From NCBI GenBank assembly GCA_013396655.1, contig WBMV01007374.1, positions 715,434 to 779,433 of the forward strand: DNA of 64,000 nucleotides, given 5' to 3'. Shown here piece after piece: positions 49,401 to 61,400 of this stretch. This DNA comes from Campylorhamphus procurvoides. Taxonomy: Eukaryota; Chordata; Aves; Passeriformes; Dendrocolaptidae. The notes beneath the pieces are model-generated. The model was not told where the DNA came from and did not search any database. It saw only the letters and a program-made list of their open reading frames with translations. The translations under genes and the position numbers were made by a program. Position 1 is the first letter of the stretch, and every line of letters starts with the position of its first letter.

Positions 49401-52400
49401 ACTTCATTGCCATTTGATTTATTTGTTTTATTATTATTTTGCACCTGCTGCTCATTCCCATGCAAAAATCCCATCCAAGTGGCAGCTTCCTCTGAGCTTA
49501 GGTAATAACATGCTTTTGAGCTGATAGTGTGACAGGTAAATAGGTTTTATTTCAAGAGAAGCAACCTTAGAACTTCTTTGTTCGCATAGATCACATTAAG
49601 CCCAGGCAGAAGTAAGGCAAAGAAGGACCATAGGTGCCAAAAACAGTTGAGAGAACAGGTCTTGGAATTGTTCCTGTGACTTGTGGTCATAAAATTCACT
49701 TGCAGAAGTGTTTAACAGTTTGGAGTCCCTGGATGCAGAACTGTGGCAGCTTGCCAGGGGAGCATGTACATCAAAGCCACGAGCACATCAGTTTCTTCTT
49801 TTTTCGTTGTCAACAACTGAATATGGGAAAGGACAATCTTGTAGCTTCAAAGGGCTTAATTTAGAGAGTACCACTCATGTCCAGCCTTTCTGCTATTAGA
49901 TCTATATCCTCCTGCAGAAGCATAAGGGGCAAGTACATCATGCCCCTCCTGGCATGAGCAGAGGTCTAACACAAGCCGCAAAGCAAGTCCTGGGCTGTTC
50001 TGTGCATGTCTGAGATATGCTCAGAAAGAAGCACTGAACTGCAAATTGGGTGCCTTAGCAGACTGAGTGTAACTAGTATCCCCATTTGGAGGTTTTTGGT
50101 GTAACAGCTGTGGAGTGCTGCACGTTTGATTTGGAGCCTTGAAACCAGTCCAGATAACTAGGTGGAGGCTTGTTCTTACCTTATTGCTGTTTGATTTATT
50201 GGCCATGCATTGCTGATCTCAGGGAGCTTTATACTTCTCTGTGACCAAGTTCTTCTATAAGATTACATAATTTATATGACTGAAGAAAGCCCCTTTACAG
50301 CCCTTAGTGTGGAAGATTGTTACAGATTTTGTTGGGCCTCTTCAGTATAGGTTTTCTGGTTTCTGCATTTAGGCCTGATCTTTTTTAAAGAGAAATATAG
50401 AAGGAAGGTGTTGAAGAAGGTTTCAAACTCTCCACACTTAGCCTACACTCTGTCAGCCTGAGTTGAACCTCGTGCTTCAGAGCAGGTCCTGCACACTGAT
50501 GCAGATGGGTTGAGTCTGTTGCTCACGTCCCCTTGACATCTCCTGTGCTATTTATGGACTGGGAACGTCAGCATCACTAATGCTTTTTTAAGGCTTAGTC
50601 TACTCAAGGAATTAATGAATTCCTGGACTTAGGAAGGGCGTTGAGTTATTTTATTCAGAGGCACCCTGGCAATTTGTGTTTGCCACCCAATTCCCCCTCT
50701 TGGTTCATTAATCAGCTGTGTGGAAATGTGTGATGACCTCACCTTTCTCCCTCTCCCAGGAAAACATTTCAGTGTGTTTCTGGATGCTTCAGCAGGTGCT
50801 TAAAATAGCCCATGTTTCATAACAAGCTGGGATTACTCCCTTTGCTGGGAAAAAGGGCTTGCTGTGGTGCATGAGTGCTCGGTGAGCTGTCCCCAAGCCC
50901 TTCCACAGCCCTGAAGAAGTAGCTCCCTGTAGCTCTTGTTATCTAGAACCTCACACTGTTAGGCCTGCAGGCATCTCCATCAGGGATTCTGTGCACTGTT
51001 AGTGGTGCATCACTGTTAGTCATACCCTGAGTACCCTATGTTGGTAGGTAAGGTAAGGAAAAGATAGAGCCAGAAGTCTCTTTGTGATTGGGTGACTTCT
51101 CGGTGTGTGGACCAGTTCCATGGTTGGAATCATCTTATGGGACATAGAATCATAGAATCACAGAATATGCTGAGTTGGAAAGGAACGTCGAATCCAACTC
51201 CTGGCCCTGTGCAAGGATCAGACCATGTGCCTGAGAGCATTATCCAAATGCTTCTTGAATTCAGACATCAGATGTCTCATCACTGCTATGCCTAATGCAC
51301 CGTTCTTTGCTCCCTTAACGTGTGTTCCTTGGGCAAATACCTCTTGTGCAAGGAGGAGGCATGCAAAGAAGTGACTGTCTAATGCAGGGGATTATTATCT
51401 TCCCAGGCCTCTTCTTCCAAGGAGGGACAGAACTGGGCACCGGAGACCATCCACACAAGTGGGATTTTGTTTGGTTGGGTTTTGTGAGCATTTGGCATTG
51501 GTGTTTTTCCAAAACAACTCAGTTCCTCATTGATACAACTGGAGAAGCTGAAGCAGAGGGTGCAGTGACATGTCCTGTAGACAGGCTGCCTTCACCCTCC
51601 TTCATGACCACCCACACCTTCATGACTACATCAGTGAACACTCCAGCTGCGTCTCTGTGGGCAGTGTCCTCACCTGTGCCTAAATGACTCACCTGGGATA
51701 GAGAAGCCTGGGGTATAACAGTGATGCCCAACAGATGAGAGTAATGGTCAGGTGCAGAGGGCAAGCACCCTTGTGAAGTGAGACTGAGATACTTGTCTTG
51801 TCCCCAAGTTATAACAGCTTGCAGAATCCATGTAAATGACTGACCTGTCTTAAGCTTTCACTGGCAAACCTCTTCTGTAATGGTTCCTTGCCAAGGGTGT
51901 TGGCTTCGGGCTGGAAAAGCACATTCATTTTGTGTCCTATCCTCCTTTCAGACAGACATCCCAGGGGATCACATCCACCAGCAAATTATGCAATTGATGC
52001 AGATTACTAGGATCTCTTTGTCCCATCCATAGAAGAATGAGTAGTTTTTCAATTAATGCAGTGAGAATTCCTGTCAGTGACAATCCACTTATTTATTTGG
52101 TCTTCACCTGTTGGATGTACAGACCTGCTTTGGTTTCCTCTTTTTGAATTATTTTAGATTATCTGAAATATTTCACCTTTTGATTTGAGGCTGCTCTGAA
52201 AGACCACCTGGATGTTTCGCTTATGGATAAAACTCATAGGACACAAAACATTTTTCTTCAGTATTTGCCTTAGGTGTGTGTTGCCACACAAGTTCCTTCT
52301 GTTAAACATGATCAGACTGAAAATTATGCCTGGATCCACATCACTGTTAATGCCAAGTTTTGTCTTTGGAACTGAGCTATAAATCTCCTGTTACTCGAAG

Positions 52401-55400
52401 AAGGTGGGAATTATTGCTTGCCCAAGCAATACTAAGCCCAAAAGCTCTGGCAGATCAGTTTGGGCCCGTTCAACAGTGCCCTGGGTCCTGCCCTGCCTGT
52501 CTGCCACTCCAGTGTTAAGCAGCCCCTGCCTTCATTGCCGTGCTTCCCACCATGGTAGTTTGTCCCTGATGTGGTGACGATGGTCTCCAAGATCTCTGAG
52601 TGCAAGGCAGGCAGGAGGGAAGCAGCAGCTGATCAGCTGCTCTGCTTTAGTCCCTGCTGTTTGAGCCAGCTGCCCTCCCTGCCCACGGCACTGCACCAAA
52701 GGTTACTGGGATTGAGCAGGGCAGGGGAAGATTTAAGCCCAACTTTTCATCACATTTGTGTCTGCTAATCTTTGCACATGCCTCTGCCTGTTAGTACTGT
52801 ATTTATTAAACCTTTGTTTTCTATTCTTGGATCTTAAAATGTTGATTCCAGGTTAGATAGTTCATTCTTGAATCACTGCAGTTTGTCTCATGCTTTATTC
52901 TGCTTCCTGAGGAGTTGGCCCGTTATTGGATATTCTCACCGAGATCTTTACTGCCTCTTGGTCTGTTGTCTGGATTTGCCCCTGTTTCGTGTGACAGGTC
53001 CAACTGTAGGACTTTTCCGGCATTTCTCATTTTGCCGACCCATGGAAGTGGAGTTGGATATGCTCTAGACCAACCAAAGACCTTTCTCTGCATGACACAG
53101 AAGCATTTCTGCATCTCCCCTCATTGTCTGTGGTTGCTCCTTGAAGTCCCTGTTTCTGGCCTGGCTGAGGGGTGCTCTGTCCTATAAACTTCTATTTAGT
53201 GGAGCTAAATAGCTTGAGGCTGTGGAGAAGAGAGGTGGAAAATCGCACTCCTGGCTGACTTCATTGAGCTGAAATAAGTGTTGGCAGTTATGGTAGCAAG
53301 AAAAGATGCTTTTGCTGCAGTAGCTTATTCTGTTGTCTGGGTTGGTGTTAGCTCTTTCGGCAGAAGACCCTGGTTGATGAATCCTCACCTCTGGAAATGA
53401 GTATTAGGAGAAGGCAGAAAACTGCTAGGTCTTCCGAGGTATAAATCTCCCTTATTTTATGCTTCATATCAAGAAAGTCTCTGAGTTAAAAACTGAGGTG
53501 ACTGCTCACAGGCTCAGTGAGGCTACAGAAGCCTGGTCCTGCAAGGTGTTAGTGCCGTGGTCCTGCAAGGTTTGCATCTGGAGACTCCTGAGTGTTGGTA
53601 GGGTTGTTCCAGAGCAGCACTGCATATCCTCATCCACCAGCCATTTCTCAGCATCACTGGGGCGGGGATGGAATTCAGAGCTCATCCTTTTGGTTTCTAC
53701 ACACGCTTTCAGTGCTATATGTGGGATACACCTGATAGTTGCTGCTAGTGAGACTCCACTGATTCCCTGCCGAGGAAGAGTGCTCACACATCCGCAGTAT
53801 GTTCTTTTGCTGCTTCTGGATTTGATTGTGTCCTGTGTGTATGTAAAATATGTCAGCTGTCATCCTGATCTAACAATACATTGTCTTTCAGCTTGGTTTT
53901 GGGTCGTTTCTTGGAATAATCGGATCAAACTTGATAGAAAACAAAAGGCAAATGGTAAGTTTTTTATAAAAACTTCTCTAAAAAAATGACAGTAACTCAA
54001 GTATTGTATGTAAAGAGTATTACTGATTTTCCTAACTCTTACAGGGTAGTATTGCATACCTCTTGAAAACTAGAGATGGTTTCTGGCAGCCCAGGAGAAC
54101 AAGGTTGTTAACCCTGGTATTTTTTAAAAATGCTCAAGGAAGCAGAAAGTGACTATACACAGTCTCAGTGAACTTGGTGGGAATTTTTAAAGAGCTTGAA
54201 ATTGAGCATTTGGAGTTCTCAGGGTAGTCAGTGCTTCACAGACTCATGCCCAGAGGCTTTTCTTTTGAGCTGTCACAGTATGTGATACACAATATGGTAA
54301 ATAAGATAAAAATAATATGCTTATTTTAAACCTTCTAAAATAAACACTTAGAGGCCCAGAACTCTGGAAAAATTGCTTTTGACCACTTTTTATTCTAAGC
54401 AAAGGTTAGAGAAGAAGATCAAGCAGCTGTTGTAACAGCCAGTCTGGAGGTGAAAGCCCTTAGAGAGCCTAGCAGAAAGTCCTTCCTGAGGACAGGAGTG
54501 CTCGGAGCTGTCTGCTCTACAAACGTCTACAGCATAAGTCACTTGAGATATCATCATGGCAAAAGGCACAAAGATCAGTGTAACTAAAAAGCAGCCAATC
54601 TCTCCAGCATTGCTGATTAATATGCCTGTTGCTGGTTCTTGTTTCCAAACACCTCTTTCAGTAAGAAGGAAAATCAGAAACTTCGCATACTGTAGAGCAG
54701 CAGCTGGAGACCTTAGAGATGCAGGAGGCACTGGCTAGACCAGATGTGCGGCCCACAGTGTTCTCAGGTTCCCTCCTCATGCTGCAAGGAGAGTTTTGTG
54801 TGCTGGGGCTGGGAACAATGTTCAGAAGAAAGCAGATGGACTATGAACATGCAGGTAGCACAAACCAGGAGAGATGATCACAACTGAGCTTGTGCTGGGG
54901 TCGGAGCGGGTCTCTCTCTGCAGTGGGGTTGGAGCTGGCCCAGATTACCCCTGTTGGTAAGCACTGGACAGTTGGCTTGCCAGAGGACACTTGTGGACTT
55001 GGCTGGGTCTCTGATGGCATCTTGCATACACTGTTTCACAAACCCCACATCTTGCTGCTCCTGCCTAGAGGTAGGGGCAGTAGTGCTTGGAGATGTCCGT
55101 AACAGGGCTTAGGGTAGGGGGAAGACTTTGGGGAGAATTTAGCAAAAGGTCTGGGAAGAGAAAGATCAATAGAAGTTGGTAGCTGATGTAGCCCTGGCAG
55201 GCTGTGGAGCTCAATCTTTCCAAGCCTGTTTTCTCTATGTGCCGTACATGGCTGGCCAGAGGTAGGATGTGGTGGAGGAGCAGTCCAGCTCCTGGAGCAA
55301 CCTGTGGGCAGACCTGTCTCCTGCCTCTGCTAGTCTCTCCCAGGAGAGCAGCTGCAATCCCCCTCCCCAGTGACTGACCCATGCTCTGGCAGTGAGATCC

Positions 55401-58400
55401 CTCCAGCCTTCCTGGTATGAGGTTGCAGAGGGCTGAGGGAGATTATGCTGTCCCTGCAGCCTGTCCCACTGTGCTCCTGCTGCTGCTTCTGCTGGGATGG
55501 GGCTGCCTCTGGGAGGGGGCTTGGGGATCAGATTAGCAGGATGTGCTGCTGACCAAGGCTAAGGCATGTTGGCCCAGCTGCAGAGGGAAATTGGAGAAAT
55601 TCCTGCCTGTCCAAATCCAGAGGCTGGGCTGTGCTGCTGTAGCCTTTGCTTTACAAATAATGGGCTCCCTGCAGAGCTGGAGGGAGAGGGGTGAGGCAGA
55701 CCCTGCAGGAGAGGACATCTGTCTTTCCCACAGTCAGACAGGGTGCAGGGGAGGTGAGTTTCCCAGTGGATATTTTTTGTTGTTTTCACCGTGTCTCTGC
55801 AAGAGCAACATGTCCTGTTCTTTCTGTCCTAGCAGGGTTTCAGTCTCTTGCTGATCGTGTATTAGCAGTAGCAGCATGTCAGTGTCTGGCTGAGCAGTGA
55901 CCATGTTGTGCCAGTCCTGGACTCTTCACAGGTGTGCCCACGAATGACAGCGTGGCTCTGACTAGACTGTTTGGTTATTCTGAAGAGCCCTGGGTAGCCT
56001 GTCTTTGTTCTTTTCATCTCTCTATCATTTTGTGTCCCAAAAAGCACACACGACCCAGCTTTGCAGGGATTGCGTCACTGCTGCCTCGGCTGGCAGCAAG
56101 CGTGTCTCTGCTCTGACCACAGAGAGGACACACAGTAGCTGTCACTTATTGTCCCTGTGCTTTAGTCACACCTCCTCCCTGCTCAGGAGCCCTTTACAGT
56201 GGCAGCTTTGTCCAGTACATGTTTTGTAATGCCACTGGCAGTGCAGGATCTATTTTTTTTATCTTCTGTGAACTTCCCCGGTGTCCTAGTTTGCTCAAAG
56301 GCAGCCTGGGTCTGGCTTGTTACGCAGCTGATGGCAGAAAAAGCTAAAAGCAACTTCTGCAGCTGTGTTCTTGTGCGTGTTTCTGTCCATAAGGTGACTG
56401 GGGAATGTGAAGAGTCAAGCGAGACTGTGTGGCTGATGGGGAGAGCTGACATGAAGCAGCACTCACTTACTTCTCTCCAGCTTGCTGACAGGAATAGACC
56501 TCTCCATGTTTTCCCACCCAAGCATATTGACTTCCATGCCATGCATCCATGATTCCCACTTCTCCAAGGAAGGGAGAGCTTTCATCCCCCCAGGGAGGCT
56601 GAGCTGCCTGGCTGTGCTGCAGGCAGTTCTGACCACAGCCCAGCTGCCTGCTCAGCAGTTTCCAGCTGAGGCGTCAGAGGTTTACATGCCTCTATGTACC
56701 TTATCCATGCCATGGAAAAGGAGAACCAACAGCTTCACAGCCCATGAGTGGCTGTGCTGTTGCCTAAAGGAACCTTCACCCAGGACACTCCTGCTTCGTG
56801 GTTCCTGCACTGTCTGAACCTAGTTTGTCTTTTCTGGTCTGAATTCTGCTCAGTGTGTCTGGCTTCATCAAGAGTTGGATGAGTGAAGACCAATCAATAA
56901 CATCACACAGCTCTTGGGAGGGACTTCTGCTCAGTAACAGTATTATCAACCCCAAATCAAAAATCTTGGTGGCAAGTTGAAAACTGAGATTTTTTTTAAT
57001 TAATTTGTATATTTCTATTTACTGTTTGATTTTTCTTTATCATAAATTCTCAGTGTTTGGTTTTCAGGCTTTCTTTCTCCAGCTGAAAGAGAGAGGAAAC
57101 TGTAAATAAAGTGAGCAAACCCATTTCTAACATTAGATCTTATCTCCTGGTAGGGCTGTTATGAAAGTATCATCATTAACCTTGTATTTATTTTAAACAA
57201 CCATATTAGCAGCTCCTATCTGCAAGCAGAGATGACCGACAAATACCCTAATTGTATATATTTAGTGTTTGGCTCACTTCCTATCTCCATGGCTCGTGCT
57301 AGTTAGGGAAAATATCCTTTTGCATATATGTAGGAAAAAAGGACAGTACAGAGAAAAACTAAACTTCCTACAAAATAACCTAAGCCACAAACCCCGTTTC
57401 TTCCACAGAGACTGTGAAAAGTCTGCACTTTCTCCCCTTATATGATTTCACTGGTTTGGTAGGGAAACAGTGTGATCTGTAATGGATAATGTGAGTTGGG
57501 ATCCAGATATGGAAGTGGTGAGGCTGAGTGGGGAGGAAATGCAGGTATTTACAGCTGACAGAAGCAGGGTCCCAGTGTAGGATCTGATCTTGGAAAACTT
57601 GTCACCTGCTGCCATCTGCAAGTAGTTTGTGGCACAGCATCTAATATTCCAGTAACAGCTTGTTGGTAGCGACTGTGACGTATTCGTGTGGTCACTGGGA
57701 TCATTTCACAGTCTGCTCCATCTACTGCTGCAGGTTTAAATCTATGTCTTGAATACTTGCCTCATCTAGAAAACCATTTTATTTTTTCTCATTTTGAAGC
57801 TAACTGAAGTAAGTAGTTGTACAGGTACCATTTCCACTGTCCCAAGCAAGCCCTCCTGCATCTCCACTCACTCAAGCTGACCTGGTCTGCACACAGAGGT
57901 TGCTGGAGGAAGCTCTGTTTTCACGTAGGGAGATCTAGGTAAAACCAGTGAGATTAACCTAAACATACTGAGATAATTTAAAAATATGCATAGGATCCAT
58001 CTGGATTGTGCCAGGGAAGAGTTACGGACAGCAGTAGGCAGAAGAGGAGGTCTATCCTCAGCCTAAGTTTAGCCTTTTGGAGTCATGGAAGAAGCTGCAT
58101 TACTGTCTCAAGTCCCCAGAGAACCAGCCTGCACAGAACTGCTACTCCAGCTTCTGTGCTGGAACAGACACACGTCCCACTGCCTTCAATGAGACCGGTC
58201 TGTGCAGCCCAGGCAAACATTTGGGTCATTGATTGCTTGAGGGCTTATTGACTGTGGTTTACATATCCTTGTGGAGAGGGCACAGACCACTTGGTTGTGG
58301 AGAGGCTGATGATACTTTGCTTTGTTTTCCTTTCTCAGCTGGTTGCATCGATTGTCTTCATCAGCTTTGGTGTCATTGCTGCCTTCTGCTGTGCCATAGT

Positions 58401-61400
58401 AGACGGTGTCTTTGCTGCCAGACACATAGTAAGTCTTTCCAGGAAAACACAGCTCCTGCAATGCCTCTACCTTGGGAAAACAAGTGATGGGTCTGCAGTT
58501 CTGTATCAGGAACATCAAATATATGTCATGTACTGAATGCTTATGTTTTAAATCATAAGCTTTAGAAAAATGTGGGTTTTTTTAAAAAAATTTAAATCAG
58601 CAAAAAGAATTAAGATCTTGAAAAATTCTTTGTGTATACTTTATGTGTTTACCGAGTCTCACAACTCTTAAGATGTAATGTGAATTACAGCGATTGCCAA
58701 GTAACAAAATATGAACAGTAACATCTATTTTGTTTCAAATGTAGGCAGAGGCAGTTCTTAATGCAGAGTCAACCACTGGATGTTGTCGTAGAATGAAGCA
58801 ATTTGATACAAAGCTCATTAAAGCATTACAGTATAAACAAAAAGCATTTGTTCTCATTTCCATTTGGTGACTTAAAAAAATGATGAGCTTCTGTGATGAC
58901 CAATCCCTAGTATAGTGGCAAGTGTAAAAGCTTCAGTTATTAGTATAGAAATGAAAAAACGCTACTCCATTTTAGCTTTTTAATTGAATTTCATAATTGC
59001 AAACCTCTCCCAGCTGGCCCTGGGAATGTCTGTGTGTCTGAGGGAGCTCTGGTTTCTGCCTCTTGATGAATGGACTGGCTTTTGGCCTCATTTCACTACC
59101 TGACAGTCCAAAATGTCACTGTCTTGCTGGAGATGTGCTCCCTTGCCTGCTGCTGCTGCTGCCCTGCCACCCCGAGCTCTGGGTCAGATAGCCAGAGAGC
59201 CAGTCTGACTGCTCCTGGGAAGGACTCGCTGATGTGGATGCACCTCCAGCGTTGTTTTCCCTGAGGTTTCACCCTGGAGACCAATCTGCCCCAAAAGGAG
59301 GCATTAATGCATGTTTGTTTGCAGGCTGAGCTGTTTGTAATCCTCCAGAGCTTTCCCACAAGTCACTGAAGAGTCCAGGAAAGATAAATTGGCCAACAGT
59401 TAATTACAGAAATTGTTATGAGTCAGTATGAAGAACCCTCAGAAACATGTCAGGCAGCTCTGGCATGTGTGTGGGGGGATGAGGAATAAATCCTTCAGGA
59501 TGGTCACCATCACCCAAATGAGCCCAGCTTAAGAGCCTGCTCCTCCTGTGCTAGCTGTAACAAATACATCCCTCCAAGGACCAGGGTAAACCATCACCCA
59601 GGCCTCTGCTGGGATGTTGCAGAACAGTCACTGTATCAAGGTTCTGGTGTGAGAGCAGGGTCTCTCTAATTTTCTGAATTTCCCCAGACCCTTTAGGTGG
59701 GTTTTTTTGTTTTGCTGCAATACTAATCCTGCTGCCTTTCCTCCTCCAGGACCTGAGGCCACTGTACGCAGGGCGATGTCAGTACTACTCCAAGAGCACA
59801 ACCCCACCAGAGGTGAGAGCAGGTTTGGTTGTGCTGTCTCTGTGAAGGGGCAGCTTCGTGGTGCAGGTGGAGGAACCTGCTGCCAGGTGGCTGCTCCAGT
59901 GTCCTGGGGGTCTGAAAAGTGAGGAGGGGGTGGGAGGCTGGGCCAGGGGTGGGAGCAGGGTGCTGGGAGGACTCAGGAGGTGAATTCCTCCATGCTTGGT
60001 ACTGCCTCAGTAGTGAAGGAGCAGGTGGAGAGGAGAGGATAGGAAAATACAGCAGTTTCTCTACATTTTGAGCTATGCATTCATTACAGAAGCAGGGTGG
60101 TGGGTTAAGAGTTCAGACAGCAGTAATTTCTGTACCAACCTCTGTACCTCTGCTGTTGTATTCTCCAAAGAGAAGTCTTGGGGATGAATGATCCTGCCAC
60201 GTTCTGAGAGCACATATGGACATCTTTGTCTGCCTTTGCTATGCACTGACTGGCTCTCAGAGATTTCCTTGCAAGTTCCTAATTAGTTTTGAATAACCAC
60301 TATATTCCAAATTAGAATGCCTGCTTGAGGTGCAAAGTTAAGTACTACCCAGCAGCATTGGTGGGGTCCACACTCTTTTCAGGCCAAAGCCTGTCCACAT
60401 GAACTGGGGTGTTACCACCTGCAGGCAAACAATTAACCACTTCAGTTAGTTATGCACCAATATGGAAGTCTTGCTCTCAGTTTGCATAATACTATTGACA
60501 GTTCTTTGCTGTGAGTTGCCATGTGGTGAGATGTGTTAGTTAGCAAGGTCTTGGCTGATTATAAGAGTTGCCAAACCCCCTTCCTGCGCAGGCATGTGCT
60601 TATCTATGAGTTCCCCACAGTGAAAGGAAACACTGGTTTGTTCTAGTCTAGTGCTTCTTTATTCCAATAACTGTGGACTTTGTAGAAGCAAGATAAGGAA
60701 AGAAAAATCTGCCCAGGGCTAATCTGGAGATCAGTGCAAAATGTACATTTAGAGCAAGCCAAATAGCAGCAGAAACCCTGTTTGGATATTGTGTCCTTAT
60801 GTGCTTTATGTATTTTTTTTCTGTATTCACACAGGCGATCTGTCACCCACAACGCCGTGCCCCCTGCACACCAAAAATAAAAACCAATACCTGCTTCTGC
60901 TGTGACCTGTACAACTGTGGGAAGTAAGCCAAAAATGCCATTCCTGGCCGTGGGAAGGGCGAGCAGGTGTCTGGCTTGCAGGTGTCTGAAGAGCCGGGAT
61001 AGTAACAGTTATGGCAGTTGTTGTGGGAAGGGATGTTAAGCTGTGGTTACCAGCCACAGGGAGCCCCAGACAAAAGCTAACCAAATAAAGGGGTGTGTGA
61101 AGTACACCAAAGCCGTCCCAGCTATGGGTGAGCGTGCTCTGGGCCAGCCCAGCTGGAAAAATGAAGAGGACAGTAGTTTCCATTACTTTCATGCTTGGTG
61201 TCCTCCCCAGTTTTTCCCCTGTTGAGTGTCCCTTGTCGTTAACACCTTTCCTTCTCTGTAGGTGCCGCTTGTTCACTGGGGTTTATTTTGTTTTAGAAGA
61301 TTATGGATGTAAAAACTGGGACATTGTTCTTCCTCATCTTCTCACTGTTTCATTCCCTAGCCTGCTAACAGGGAGCAATATTCACAGGCTGGTGTTCATA

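Noticed and set aside
58744..58872. Possible alternative last exon of TMEM255A after AAATGTAG (frame [12 protein letters not shown]...)
   Set aside because: The phase fits exon 4, but the pyrimidine tract is weak, no polyadenylation signal follows closely and the peptide resembles nothing known.
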